From: Arthrobacter sp. 260
GTDB taxonomy: Bacteria > Actinomycetota > Actinomycetes > Actinomycetales > Micrococcaceae
Assembly: GCF_013116745.1 (NCBI RefSeq)
Contig: NZ_JABFOE010000003.1
Span: forward strand, 1 to 64,000
Direction: 5' to 3'
DNA: 64,000 nt
Shown piece after piece: positions 33,243 through 42,685 of the stretch. Numbering within the stretch: position 1 is the first letter of the stretch; every line of letters starts with the position of its first letter. The notes below the pieces were generated by a model. It ran no database searches and was not told where the DNA came from. It worked only from the letters and a program-made list of their open reading frames with translations. Both the position numbers and the translations under genes were made by a program.

Positions 33243-33734
33243 TTGAGTACCAACGACGACGAGCGTTTCCTGACCGCCGCGATTTCGCTGGCCGTTGACA
33301 ATGTCACCAACGACGGCGGCCCCTTCGGAGCGGTGATCGTTACCGGTGACGGACGGGCCTTCGACGGGGTCAACCGGGTCACGGCGAACAACGACCCGAC
33401 CGCCCACGCCGAGGTAATGGCCATCCGGAACGCGTGCACGGCGCTGGAAACCTTCGACCTGTCAGGCAGCACCCTCTACACCAGCTGTGAGCCCTGCCCC
33501 ATGTGCCTGTCGGCGGCACTCTGGGCACGGGTGGAGACCGTTGTCTACGCTGCGGACCGATTCGATGCGGAGCAAGCTGGCTTCGATGACGCAGTTTTCT
33601 ACAACTTCTTCGCCACCCCTGTGGAGGAACGATCAATGCCAGTCCGGCATTTCGTTCCGGCAGCGGGATCATCGATTCCCGCCACAGCACCGTTCGATGC
33701 GTGGCGGAGCCTCACCGCGCGGGTGGACTACTGA
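33243..33734 (+). CDS. Nucleoside deaminase (guanine/cytosine deaminase-like, CDA fold)
   Basis: Predicted zinc-dependent deaminase of a purine base or nucleoside. The 163 residues carry HAE in TAHAEVMAIR and PCPMC in YTSCEPCPMCLSAALW, the two halves of the zinc site, and a C-terminal segment like guanine deaminase rather than tRNA-adenosine deaminase. TTG 33243 is chosen as start because GGGAGAG lies 5 bases upstream; an in-frame GTG at 33210 is less well placed. A 240-base intergenic region lies before it with no recognised riboswitch. Confidence 0.85.
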   Translation: MSTNDDERFLTAAISLAVDNVTNDGGPFGAVIVTGDGRAFDGVNRVTANNDPTAHAEVMAIRNACTALETFDLSGSTLYTSCEPCPMCLSAALWARVETVVYAADRFDAEQAGFDDAVFYNFFATPVEERSMPVRHFVPAAGSSIPATAPFDAWRSLTARVDY

Positions 33735-33749
33735 CCCACCCGACGACCG

Positions 33750-34037
33750 TCAGGACCGGATGGAGAGGCGGACCGTCATCACGTCGCCTTCGGCAAGCCC
33801 CTCAGCCTTCCTGACCGCCGCCTTGACCGGGACGAGGTAGCTTTCATCCTGCGGGAAGAGCGACGTCGGCCAGGTGCTGCCGCCGATCCCGGCGTCGACC
33901 GGGATCATCCCCCACCCGTAGCTCACGATGCCGGATTGCTCCCGCAGCAGCTGGCATTCGTCCGGCGGCACCGTGACAAAGTACCAGGGTGCGGGGCCTT
34001 TCCAATGCCACAGCGTTCCCTCGAATTCGAGTTCCAT
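33750..34037 (-). CDS. DUF1905-domain protein
   Basis: A 95-residue small protein matching DUF1905: LEFEGTLWHWKGPAPWYFVTVP at the start and WPTSLFPQDESYLVPVKAAVRKA in the middle. The fold is a small beta-barrel of unknown function. It is convergent with the deaminase gene. Confidence 0.88.
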   Translation of the reverse strand: MELEFEGTLWHWKGPAPWYFVTVPPDECQLLREQSGIVSYGWGMIPVDAGIGGSTWPTSLFPQDESYLVPVKAAVRKAEGLAEGDVMTVRLSIRS

Positions 34038-34081
34038 CCCGAGCCTCCCTGCCCGACCGTCCGTCGTCGGCTGCGACCACT

Positions 34082-35347
34082 TTATCGGGGTGGGTGAGTC
34101 CCTGGGAGGCCGCTCTCCGGTCGAAGGGGGGCGTCCTGGGACGGATGACTCTGGATCCCCGCCGGGCGGGCCAGCAGTTCAATCGCCAGAACCGTGATGC
34201 CCACCAAGGCCACCGCCCAGACAGCGACGGTGACGGTAGGCTCCGGCCAGAGGACCAGGACGGCCAGGGCCACCACGACGACGGTGCCCTCCGCTGCCCG
34301 ACGGTAGCGGGCCAGCCAGTGCTGCCAGCGCGCTGGTTGGCCTGCGCCCGTCCGGCCAGTGCCAAGGTCGGCGAACCGGGCGAGCCCGCCGCGGAACCGT
34401 TGCGCCGCGGGAGATCGGCCGGTAAGGAACATGACGAGCACCACCACCAGCGCCCCAGCAAAGATGACCCGGATACTGGTCTGCAACGGGGAGAGCAGAA
34501 TATCAATCAACCGCTCCGCCGCGCCCGGAGTCTGCACACCGGATTCAATGGCGTTCAGATAGTAGGCCCGACCCAGTGCGAGCCCGAGTGCGAGGACCGC
34601 CATCACCACGGTGATGCTGAAACCCAGTGCGCCCACCGCTCGCCGCCGCGATCCTGGGGGAGCCACTGCGACGGCGCCGACGGCTAGGGCAAGAACGAGA
34701 AACGCAAGGATGAGGGCACCCCGATCCAGGACAGCAATGGCCCGGCCCGCCCGCGCCAGTTCGGGTGACTGGAAAATGGTGACTTCCGCATCGATCTCCG
34801 GAATTCTCGATGCTATCGCCACCCCCTCCTGCATCAGGCGATCCTTGACCCGCGAAATGATGTCGCCGGTGGAAATGGTCACAGCACCACTGTCATCAAC
34901 CCCGATGACACCGACGGGTTGACCGGTGAGCACTCCGACAAGTCGCTGGTGAGCCTCCCGGTTGGCAGTAATCCACAGTTCCTCGAACTCGGGGGTGGTC
35001 ACCAGCCAGGAAGCAGCGGCGTCAATCCGGTCGTGAGCCTGGTCGGCGATGACCGGCGCCAGCCCTTCGACCAGCGGTTCCGCCCGGGGCGCTTGATCAG
35101 TCAGACCGGTCAACGCGTCCAACGCCAATTGTTCGACGTCAACCGCCGCGGCGATCCGGTTGGTGACCTGCTCAGCGATCGCTGCCTGAAGCACCGGGTC
35201 GGCTGCGAGCGGCGCGACGGTCTCCACATAGCGATCCGTGTTCAGGACCTCGGCGCGGAGAAACAGTGCCGGCACTGCCACCAGCATCAGGGCGCCAGTC
35301 ACCACGACCATCACGATCGAGGTGACCCACCGCTTCGATGCCATCAT
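34082..35347 (-). CDS. Multi-pass membrane protein of unknown function
   Basis: A 421-residue protein with an N-terminal helix (about 7-28), an extracytoplasmic helical region of about 170 residues, and five to six hydrophobic helices between 205 and 395. The pattern resembles large actinobacterial integral membrane proteins of unassigned function. No catalytic motif is seen. It lies downstream of, and on the same strand as, the SHOCT and DUF6325 genes. Confidence 0.7.
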   Translation of the reverse strand: MMASKRWVTSIVMVVVTGALMLVAVPALFLRAEVLNTDRYVETVAPLAADPVLQAAIAEQVTNRIAAAVDVEQLALDALTGLTDQAPRAEPLVEGLAPVIADQAHDRIDAAASWLVTTPEFEELWITANREAHQRLVGVLTGQPVGVIGVDDSGAVTISTGDIISRVKDRLMQEGVAIASRIPEIDAEVTIFQSPELARAGRAIAVLDRGALILAFLVLALAVGAVAVAPPGSRRRAVGALGFSITVVMAVLALGLALGRAYYLNAIESGVQTPGAAERLIDILLSPLQTSIRVIFAGALVVVLVMFLTGRSPAAQRFRGGLARFADLGTGRTGAGQPARWQHWLARYRRAAEGTVVVVALAVLVLWPEPTVTVAVWAVALVGITVLAIELLARPAGIQSHPSQDAPLRPESGLPGTHPPR

Positions 35348-35356
35348 CGGAACCCG

Positions 35357-35632
35357 TCAGGCCAGCAATCTGGACTTGGCAGCGGCAAACTCCTCAGGGG
35401 TCAACACGCCGCTGCTATGCAGCTGGGCGAGCCTCGCCAGCTGGTCAGCCAATTGGTCAGCGCCCGCATGCGGGCGGGGCGGGCCCGTCGCTGCAGCGGA
35501 TTCCCGCGACCGGTCGTGCGCCCGACGGCTGGCTTCCGCCGTCGGGCCCTGCGCCTGCCCCGTCACTGACGGATCAGCCGTTGGCACGACGGCCCCGAGG
35601 AGTCCTGGTCTGCCCTGCCTACCGAATGGCAT
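35357..35632 (-). CDS. Small SHOCT-domain protein
   Basis: A 91-residue hydrophilic protein. The C-terminal 30 residues form a SHOCT motif (LARLAQLHSSGVLTPEEFAAAKSRLLA), a short helical pair thought to help oligomerisation. The first 60 residues are low-complexity and probably disordered. It lies 9 bases from the membrane-protein gene that follows and probably shares its mRNA. Confidence 0.75.
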   Translation of the reverse strand: MPFGRQGRPGLLGAVVPTADPSVTGQAQGPTAEASRRAHDRSRESAAATGPPRPHAGADQLADQLARLAQLHSSGVLTPEEFAAAKSRLLA

Positions 35633-35671
35633 TGTCTGCCACCTCTCATCAGCCGTGAAGCCGGCTACGCG

Positions 35672-36100
35672 TCAGCTCGCCGCCACACCGTCAGCCTGGA
35701 ATGCTTCAACGACGGTTTCGTGTGGAATGCGGACATGCAGGACCGTCACCCCTCCTGAATTCCGGACATCCTCCGTCAGGCGCCGCGCCCACCGGTGCTC
35801 AAGCGTGACCAGGACCGCCGACTCGTTCGCCCCCACCGACTCAGCAGCGACAGCGATATCCGTTTCGCTCAACAGGGTGATTGGTCGAGGGTCTACCACC
35901 AGCCGGGACCAAGCATCCGGCAGGTCGTCGCCCAGATCGCGAACACTGAGGATTCCCTGCGGATCCCGGGCCAGGGTCACCACATCCAGGAGGGCCACCG
36001 CGCCGGACTCGACGGCCTCGTTCAGGGAATAGGCAACACTTTGGTCAATCTCGGGGCTCGGGAAGGTGCAGATGAGTACTTCGACTGGGCCGACTCGCAT
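35672..36100 (-). CDS. DUF6325-family protein
   Basis: A 142-residue protein matching a family found beside SHOCT proteins in actinobacteria (GPVEVLICTFPSPEIDQSVA, LLDVVTLARDPQGILSVRD). Related to the DUF1269 group; function unknown. First gene of the leftward cluster with the SHOCT and membrane-protein genes, divergent from the LuxR-type regulator. Confidence 0.75.
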   Translation of the reverse strand: MRVGPVEVLICTFPSPEIDQSVAYSLNEAVESGAVALLDVVTLARDPQGILSVRDLGDDLPDAWSRLVVDPRPITLLSETDIAVAAESVGANESAVLVTLEHRWARRLTEDVRNSGGVTVLHVRIPHETVVEAFQADGVAAS

Positions 36101-36166
36101 CAGGGTTCCCTCTCCACGGCCACACTGGATTCGATCCCATTTTCCTTATCTTTAGGGGCTGACTAA

Positions 36167-36185
36167 ATCACCCGGTATGGGTGAT
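36167..36185. promoter_or_regulatory. Dyad in the divergent region upstream of the LuxR-type regulator
   Basis: ATCACCCGGTATGGGTGAT has 7-base arms around GGTAT. It lies in the 273-base region between the DUF6325 gene and the LuxR-type regulator and could be an operator for either. Outer ACTAA/TTAGT segments extend the symmetry. Confidence 0.45.
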
Positions 36186-36373
36186 CTGCTCAGATTAGTT
36201 GTGCGGGCACAGTTACTTCAGGATCGGAAATTCCGGTTGGGCAACGTGTTTATTGAAAAAACGCTCTTGTGCTTGGCGCAAGGAACTCCCACGATTGATA
36301 TCAACGGACGGGTTCTGCTGCAGGGGACGCGTTAGACCGCCCGCGAGGTCGTCGTGTAAGGACTGGGAAATCC

Positions 36374-39052
36374 ATGGTCACATATGGAGCAGTTGCAGCA
36401 GCGAAAGTCAGGGTGCCCGCCCCGGACCGGTTTGCGCTGCACCGGCCCCGATTGGAGCGGGATCTGGATCCACTGCTGCAAGGAGATGCCCGTGCGGCAC
36501 TGCTGACTGCCGGGACTGGATTCGGCAAGACCACCCTTGCAGCCCAGTGGGCGTCGCGCGGCAGCGCAAGCGGTCAGACCATAGCCTGGCTCACCATCGA
36601 TCCCGACGACGACCAGCCACCCCGGTTCTGGTCCCTGATGTTGGCGGCCCTCGAAGAAGCCACTCCGGCGCTCGGGGTGGGACAGCTCCGCCACTATCCG
36701 GTCCCGGAGTCGGCTGGCGAGAACGCCTTCATCGACGGTGTGATCACTACGATCGCAGCGGCAGGCGAACCGATTGTCTTCGTCATCGACGACTGTCACC
36801 GACTTCAGGATCGCGGTGTGCTCCAGGATCTGGACTATTTCCTCCTTCGTTCGCCCCCAAACCTGCGGTTCATGCTGCTGGGACGGTCATTGCCGAACCT
36901 CGCAGCCCTCTACCAGCTGAACCTTGAGGACTCGTCGATCAAAGTGACCTGCGCTTCACTCGCCTTTACCCGGCGGGAACTCGTTCGTTTCATCAATGGA
37001 TCGCCGCTCGACGTGGACCGGGTGCTTGAGCTCACCGAGGGGTGGCCCGCCGCGGTCCGGTTGGCGAAACGACAGCCAGCGGCGCTCAGCCGCCAGGATC
37101 CACCCAACACACTGTCCGATCCCCTGTTCGCGCAATTGATGCAACCGCTCTTCGATTCCTACCCTCCCGACCTGCAGGAACTGCTGCTCACCGTGTCGAT
37201 CCTCGAGGATTTCAGCGCTGAGGACGTCACCCACGCTGTGGGACGCCCCGACGGCACGAGAGTGATCGCGCGTCTGCGTGCGGAGACCGGACTGGTGCTA
37301 GAAGTCAGCGGTCAGCCCGGAGGTCCAGACCGGTACCGTCTCCACCGCCTGCTACAGCGATTCCTCACCGTTCAGGCAGCAGCCCATCCCCAGGGCGTTC
37401 TTGCTGCGGCCCATTCCCGCCTGGCGGCCTGGCTACCCGGGCAGGAACGCCACGCGGAAGCTCTCGCGCATGCGGCCAACACCAACGATCCCCGGGTTGT
37501 GCAACAAACCCTCGCGGCCAGCGGCCTGGCCCTGCTCTGGAGCGGTGACACCGCCCAGATCCTCGAACTGGCCGACCAGCCCCACAGTCGTCAGCTGGAT
37601 GAGCTGGGGCTCCTGTTGAGCGCAATCGCCGTCCTGGACGGAGACCCGTCGGTTGCGGCCAACTGCCTCGACCTACTCCGACGCCATGGCACCCCGAACC
37701 AGCTGCCCGGCACGTTCGCCACGCTCGCGACCGGGCTCCAGGGCCAGGTGCTGCTGTCCCAAGGCCGGTTCTTCGAGGCAGTCGAGCTGCTGGAAGCGTT
37801 TGGCGCGCATCCACCCCATGATGATCTTGACCTGTTTCTGACGAACATCCTGGGTGCGGCGCTCGTTGGCGTCGGCCGTTTCGACGAGGCGCTATCCCTC
37901 TCCGGCCAGGGAACGCGGGTGGCGCACGACCTGGGAAACATGCGGGCCCTGGTTGACGCACGTTCGGTTGCTGCGGCCGTCCACGCGGCGCGGGAAAACT
38001 TCGGTATGGCACGGATGGAGGCAGCATGGGCCATCCGCCATGGTGACGAGGCGGCGCTTCGCTATCGGCCCAGTCTCCGGCCGGCCCATCTCATTGCGGC
38101 GTGGTGCGCCTACCATGCCCTGGATGACGGATCAGCCCGGCTCCACAACGCGTACGTCCGGCGTGCGGACTCGGCCGCCCCCGTCATCGCCCAGTCCACC
38201 TCGAAGTTGGCACTCATTCTTGAGTTCCTCAGCGGCGAGCATCGCCACGACGCCGCGGCAGCCCTGCTGGACCGCGTGCGTTTCGACCTGGTGCACACTG
38301 CACTCCCCCAGGACGTCGCCATCTGCTCCCTGCAGACCGCCTCAATGCTGCTGCAGTTGAGGCACGGCGATGCACTCGAAACGCTCAAATCCGAGCTTCG
38401 CCAGCAACAGGGTGTCAGCGGCGAGCTACACACCATTTCTGCGTGGGAGCTCCTCGCGGCCGGCCACCTCACCGCCGCACGGAAACTCCTCACGGCGGTC
38501 ACCTCCGGTTACGTCGAAAGCCAAAGCCGCTGCACGGTACTCACGGCCTGGGCTTTAACCTGCCGGATCGCCCTGGACGAGGAGCGTGCCTATCAGACCC
38601 GTGCAGCACTCAGCGAGGCTCTTCGACTGGGAGCTGATTACGGGATGCTGCGGGCTTTCGCTTTCGCCGGGCCCGAAGTGCGCGCGGCAGTTGTTCGTGA
38701 ACAGGGCTACTTCCCGGCGTATGGTCAGGCGATTGCGCGGATCGCGCGTTTCCAGGCCAGTACACCCAGCGCGTTCTGCCCGCCGCTTACGCACCGCGAA
38801 CTGGACCTGTTGACGCTGCTGCCCACCTTCGCGACCGTCGACGAGATCGCTGAACGTCTGCTCATCTCCACCAATACCGTCAAGACCCACGTCCGCGGGA
38901 TCTACCGCAAGCTCGGTGCGACGTCCCGCAGGGAAGCCATCGCTATCGCTCAAGATTTGGGTCTGCTACCCCCACCGGCGCCAGCGCCCATCAGCTCAAC
39001 GGCGTCCCTCGATGGATCGCTCCACCTTCTCAACCACCGCTACGGTAACTGA
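36374..39052 (+). CDS. Large LuxR-family ATP-binding regulator (MalT/LAL-like)
   Basis: An 892-residue STAND-type transcription regulator. The N-terminal ATPase module has Walker A AGTGFGKTT near 47 and Walker B FVIDDCH near 137. A long helical repeat region (about 330-770) follows, with a C-terminal LuxR helix-turn-helix (LTHRELDLLTLLP through STNTVKTHVRGIYRKLGATSRREA). Such proteins integrate a ligand signal with ATP state. It heads an operon with a PLDc_N/SHOCT protein and a channel-like protein; the ligand is unknown. Confidence 0.9.
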   Translation: MVTYGAVAAAKVRVPAPDRFALHRPRLERDLDPLLQGDARAALLTAGTGFGKTTLAAQWASRGSASGQTIAWLTIDPDDDQPPRFWSLMLAALEEATPALGVGQLRHYPVPESAGENAFIDGVITTIAAAGEPIVFVIDDCHRLQDRGVLQDLDYFLLRSPPNLRFMLLGRSLPNLAALYQLNLEDSSIKVTCASLAFTRRELVRFINGSPLDVDRVLELTEGWPAAVRLAKRQPAALSRQDPPNTLSDPLFAQLMQPLFDSYPPDLQELLLTVSILEDFSAEDVTHAVGRPDGTRVIARLRAETGLVLEVSGQPGGPDRYRLHRLLQRFLTVQAAAHPQGVLAAAHSRLAAWLPGQERHAEALAHAANTNDPRVVQQTLAASGLALLWSGDTAQILELADQPHSRQLDELGLLLSAIAVLDGDPSVAANCLDLLRRHGTPNQLPGTFATLATGLQGQVLLSQGRFFEAVELLEAFGAHPPHDDLDLFLTNILGAALVGVGRFDEALSLSGQGTRVAHDLGNMRALVDARSVAAAVHAARENFGMARMEAAWAIRHGDEAALRYRPSLRPAHLIAAWCAYHALDDGSARLHNAYVRRADSAAPVIAQSTSKLALILEFLSGEHRHDAAAALLDRVRFDLVHTALPQDVAICSLQTASMLLQLRHGDALETLKSELRQQQGVSGELHTISAWELLAAGHLTAARKLLTAVTSGYVESQSRCTVLTAWALTCRIALDEERAYQTRAALSEALRLGADYGMLRAFAFAGPEVRAAVVREQGYFPAYGQAIARIARFQASTPSAFCPPLTHRELDLLTLLPTFATVDEIAERLLISTNTVKTHVRGIYRKLGATSRREAIAIAQDLGLLPPPAPAPISSTASLDGSLHLLNHRYGN

Positions 39053-39081
39053 CCATTTTCCACATCTCAGGAGGCCAAACA

Positions 39082-39510
39082 ATGAGCATCAATTTCTGGG
39101 ACTTTTTCTGGGCGACCCTGGTCTTCTTCCTGCTCGTGTCCTATCTGTCGCTGCTGTTCTTCGTGCTCGCTGACATCATCAGAAACCGTGAGATGGGCCG
39201 GTGGGTGAAGTTCGTCTGGATTCTGCTCCTTGTCTTCCTTCCCTTCCTCACCGCCCTGGCGTACCTGATTGCCCACGGTCAGGCGATGACACTGCGGGCG
39301 GAGGCGCTGAACGAGATGTCCCGGGCGCAGGTCGCCGGATCGGTGAGCAACGAGGAGGCAACAGCGGTGAACCAGCTCAAGACTGCCAAAACCCTGCTGG
39401 ATGAGCGGGCTATCACCCAGACCGAGTTCCAGCGTCTGAAGGAAAGCATCCTGCAGAACTTGCCCTTCAGCTCTGGGCGGTCCTCCGAATCGGGTCCCCT
39501 GCCTCAGTGA
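39082..39510 (+). CDS. PLDc_N-type membrane protein with SHOCT tail
   Basis: A 142-residue protein with two transmembrane helices (about 8-30 and 42-65) matching the phospholipase-D-N-terminal-like membrane anchor (LADIIRNREMGRWVKFVWIL), then a cytoplasmic helix and SHOCT motif (LLDERAITQTEFQRLKESIL, about 108-128). It lies 29 bases after the LuxR-type gene and overlaps the channel gene by GTGA. Confidence 0.8.
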   Translation: MSINFWDFFWATLVFFLLVSYLSLLFFVLADIIRNREMGRWVKFVWILLLVFLPFLTALAYLIAHGQAMTLRAEALNEMSRAQVAGSVSNEEATAVNQLKTAKTLLDERAITQTEFQRLKESILQNLPFSSGRSSESGPLPQ

Positions 39511-40076
39511 CAGCTTCCGGGCAACGACGAACCAGCCAGCCGACACCCTTTCAGGACCTCGACCAGCGACGGCGGCGGGAAGTGGTGCTCCTGGCCGCAG
39601 TCCGCGGAGCTGCAACCATTACCGCCATTCTGGGGGTGTACTTCCTGGTGCCGGTCACGGGCTTCAGCAACGGCATGCCGATCGCGGCCTGGGTGCGATT
39701 GATCGCGATCGTCCTCATCTTCGGCGTCGCCATGGTGCTTCAGGTCCAGTTGATCATCACTGCACATGTGCCCCAGGTGCGTGCGGCGGAAGCCGTCGTC
39801 GTGAGCGTGGTCCTTTTCCTCTGCCTCTTCTCATTGCTCTACGCGTCGATCGCCGTGACCGATCCGGCGTCGTTCAGTGAAGAACTTGACCGGGTGGACG
39901 CCCTGTATTTCACCACCGCCACCTTCGCGACGGTCGGTTTCGGTGATGTTGTCCCGGCGAGCAGTCTCGCCCGCGTAGCTGTCACCATCCAGATGATCGG
40001 TGGGCTGGGGCTGCTGGTGATGATCGCCAAAGTGGTGTTCTATGCGGCGCGGCAAGGACTGAGCAGAAGACCCTAG
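39507..40076 (+). CDS. Two-pore-helix potassium-channel-like protein
   Basis: A 189-residue membrane protein with four hydrophobic helices. The last two enclose a pore loop with the selectivity-filter sequence TVGFGD near 147 (TTATFATVGFGDVVPAS), which fits Ion_trans_2-type potassium channels. No cytoplasmic RCK domain is present. The GTG start overlaps the previous stop, so it is translationally coupled to the PLDc_N/SHOCT protein. Confidence 0.85.
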   Translation: MTASGQRRTSQPTPFQDLDQRRRREVVLLAAVRGAATITAILGVYFLVPVTGFSNGMPIAAWVRLIAIVLIFGVAMVLQVQLIITAHVPQVRAAEAVVVSVVLFLCLFSLLYASIAVTDPASFSEELDRVDALYFTTATFATVGFGDVVPASSLARVAVTIQMIGGLGLLVMIAKVVFYAARQGLSRRP

Positions 40077-40234
40077 CCCCAGTTGTTATGGACCTTTCCG
40101 CGCGTCTGCAGGTGGCCGGAGGTGCAGTACCGTATCGTAAAATCGATGCTTAGCGGTTTCTCATGTCTGTCTCATCCAGCTTTATTACGCTGGCAATGGC
40201 GCAACACAGCGTATTACAGGAGCGGAAGGAAGCT

Positions 40235-41080
40235 ATGAGTAGTTCCTTGGACAGGGCTGAACCCCTCGAGATGGATGAACCGGCTGCCAGAGACGTCTCT
40301 GCCAGCACCGTCCCGACGGCAAACACGTCGCTGGACAATGAGTGGGTCCGCATCCGGCTCATCAAATCGGTGCTGATCCTCGCCATTCCCGTGGCCCTCC
40401 TGAGTTTCCTCAGCGGCGTGCTCTGGCTCGCCATCCACCGGTCGACCCCCGAGAACTTCGACCGGATCCATTTTTGGTTCTACTTCTTCGATGTGGGCAG
40501 GGAAATCAACGTGCCCACCTGGTTCAGTGCCGGGCTCTGGATCCTTACCGGGGTGGTGGCTGGGTACTTCGCGCGGAAGGCGTCGAGATTCCGGAAGTCC
40601 TGGTGGCTGTTCGCCAGCGTCTGCGTCTTCTTCTCCCTCGACGAGACGCTCGAGCTCCACGAGCGGCTGGATCTGATCGGTGGACGCATCGCCCTGTTGC
40701 TGCCTTTCGAGGTGGGCTTCACCTGGGTGATTCCCGGGATCGCGATCGCCACGGTGCTGGTCCTTCTCCTGCTCCGACTCGTTCTGTCCCTTCCCCCGTC
40801 CGTCCGCAACGGCATCATTCTTGCCGGTGCCACTTTCGTCACCGGCGCTGTTGTTGTCGAAACCCTTGGCGGCTACTGGTTGGACGCGAACGGCATGACC
40901 TGGCACTTCTTCCTCATGGTGCTTGTCGAGGAAACGCTGGAAATGGCCGGGGTGGCGCTGTGCCTCGCCTCCCTGCTGCACCTGCTGGAGTACCGACGGG
41001 TGGACGGAGGCACCGCCTACCGCATGGCCGAACGCCTCCCCGATCAGCCGCGACGTCGGAAACGCGCTACCCGGGCGTGA
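40235..41080 (+). CDS. Multi-pass membrane protein with paired DETLEL/EETLEM motifs
   Basis: A 281-residue protein with about seven hydrophobic segments after a 40-residue acidic, probably cytoplasmic N-terminus. Two helices carry similar acidic motifs, SLDETLELHERLD (about 135-147) and LVEETLEMAGVAL (about 228-240), that might coordinate a metal or polar substrate in the membrane. The family is not recognised. ATG 40235 with AAGGAAG upstream is preferred; the frame is open 24 codons earlier. Confidence 0.65.
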   Translation: MSSSLDRAEPLEMDEPAARDVSASTVPTANTSLDNEWVRIRLIKSVLILAIPVALLSFLSGVLWLAIHRSTPENFDRIHFWFYFFDVGREINVPTWFSAGLWILTGVVAGYFARKASRFRKSWWLFASVCVFFSLDETLELHERLDLIGGRIALLLPFEVGFTWVIPGIAIATVLVLLLLRLVLSLPPSVRNGIILAGATFVTGAVVVETLGGYWLDANGMTWHFFLMVLVEETLEMAGVALCLASLLHLLEYRRVDGGTAYRMAERLPDQPRRRKRATRA

Positions 41081-41081
41081 C

Positions 41082-41885
41082 CTAGCCCGCGGTCCGGAGG
41101 TAGTCCAGCTGGGCGGCAACCGAGGCCTCCGCAGCGCGCCGCACCGAGCGGTCGACGTCCGCATAGACCAAGTCGGTGACCTGCTGCACCGAGGCTTCAG
41201 CCCCGATTGCTGTCAGGGCGGCACGGACCTGGTCCAGCCGCTCCCGTCGGTGCAGTAGGTACGCCCGCGAGATCGCGGCAAGATCCGGGAGCATCGGCCC
41301 GTGGCCCGGAAGCACGGCGGCAGGGCCCAACCCGCCGAGCCGCTCCAGGGAGGCCAGATAGGGCCCAAGGCGGCCGTCGGGATAATCAATGATGGTGGTC
41401 CCCCGGCCCAGGATTGTGTCACCTGTCAGGATGGACCCGGCGTCGCCGTCGTCGGGAAGGACAAAACACACCGAGTCGGAGGTGTGCCCCGGAGTGGCAA
41501 GCACCCGGATGCGCACACCCGCGGCGAAGATCTCCTCGCCATCGACCAGCGGGGGCCCACCATGGCAGTGAGCGGGGTCCAGCGCCCGCACCGGCGCACC
41601 AGTCAGGTGATGGAAGCGGTCACTCGCCGCAGTGTGATCGGAGTGCCGGTGCGTGATCAGGACCAGCTCCACCGGACCGGTCCCGGCGAGCGCAGCGAGA
41701 TGGTCATCGTCCAGCGGGCCCGGATCGACCACGACAGCGGGCCGCTCGGTCAGGTGATCTGCCGCTGGCGCCGCGATGAGATAGGAGTTGGTGCCCTCCA
41801 GACTCATGGGACCGGGGTTGGGTGCCAGCCGGTAGCGGGTCTGCGGACTGCTGGAAACCAGGCCGGGTGTTGTGGGGTTGGGCAT
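41082..41885 (-). CDS. MBL-fold metallo-hydrolase
   Basis: A 267-residue metallo-beta-lactamase-fold hydrolase of the LACTB2-like group. The zinc motif THRHSDH is near 87-93, followed by LATPGHTSDSVCF near 128 and GDTILGRG near 155, then a helical C-terminus. Likely hydrolyses a thioester, lactone or RNA end; the substrate is not defined. It is convergent with the previous gene and divergent from the Nudix gene. Confidence 0.88.
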   Translation of the reverse strand: MPNPTTPGLVSSSPQTRYRLAPNPGPMSLEGTNSYLIAAPAADHLTERPAVVVDPGPLDDDHLAALAGTGPVELVLITHRHSDHTAASDRFHHLTGAPVRALDPAHCHGGPPLVDGEEIFAAGVRIRVLATPGHTSDSVCFVLPDDGDAGSILTGDTILGRGTTIIDYPDGRLGPYLASLERLGGLGPAAVLPGHGPMLPDLAAISRAYLLHRRERLDQVRAALTAIGAEASVQQVTDLVYADVDRSVRRAAEASVAAQLDYLRTAG

Positions 41886-41937
41886 GCGTCTACCCTAGTT
41901 CCTGCCCTTGGCTGCCCGGTCGGATAGAGTGCGCAGC

Positions 41938-42579
41938 ATGAGCAGTTCGTCCCGCGGCACACCGACAGTTCCACGGCTGGCCGTCAGCGTCCTGATGGTG
42001 CGTGGGGAGGAGATCTTCATCCAGAACCGCTCCCACACCATGGATTTCGCCGCCGGTGCGGTGGTGTTTCCCGGCGGCAGGGTGGACGACGTCGACCGCG
42101 TCACCGCACAGTCCCTGCCCGCGCCGTCGTCGCTCCTGTCGGCCCATGCACGGTGCTGGGCGGAAACCAGTATCGCTGCCGGTCGGAACGCCGACCCCGC
42201 TGCCGGGGCGGGAGTGCTGTTGGCGGCAGCGGTCCGGGAGGTGCGGGAAGAGACCGGGGCTATTCTGTCCCCGCGGGACCTGACGCCCTGGGCCAACTGG
42301 ATCACGCCCGCCAGTTACGGCAAACGTTTCGACACGTACTTCTACCTGACCGTGCTTGCGCCCACCCTGGCTCCCCAGCATCAGACCACTGAGGCGGATT
42401 CGTCCCACTGGTCCCCGGTGAGGAGCATTCTGGCGGGTGCTGCTGCGGGGACACTGGAGCTGATGCGGCCCACCGAAGCGCTGCTGCAGGAGTTGGCCGA
42501 TCTCCCTGGGACCCTGCCACAGGCACTTGAACCGGTCCTGCGGGCACCCCGCCGCATTACGCCGGTGGGAACGCTCTAG
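41938..42579 (+). CDS. Nudix hydrolase (NUDT7/NUDT19-like)
   Basis: A 213-residue Nudix hydrolase. The Nudix box helix is visible as AAVREVREETGAI (REVREE core, about 103-112), preceded by VVFPGGRVDDVD. The long insertion between the PGG strand and the Nudix box resembles NUDT7/8/19-type proteins acting on CoA derivatives or ADP-ribose; substrate is inferred. ATG 41938 is preferred to an upstream TTG. Confidence 0.85.
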   Translation: MSSSSRGTPTVPRLAVSVLMVRGEEIFIQNRSHTMDFAAGAVVFPGGRVDDVDRVTAQSLPAPSSLLSAHARCWAETSIAAGRNADPAAGAGVLLAAAVREVREETGAILSPRDLTPWANWITPASYGKRFDTYFYLTVLAPTLAPQHQTTEADSSHWSPVRSILAGAAAGTLELMRPTEALLQELADLPGTLPQALEPVLRAPRRITPVGTL

Positions 42580-42685
42580 GGGTCCACACGCAGGTACTTG
42601 TCTGCACTCTCCCCGATATTGGGGTGGAGGCAGTACTCTCTGAAGAAGGTCGCCGCCTGAGGTGGCGCGTTGATGGGGGAAATCA

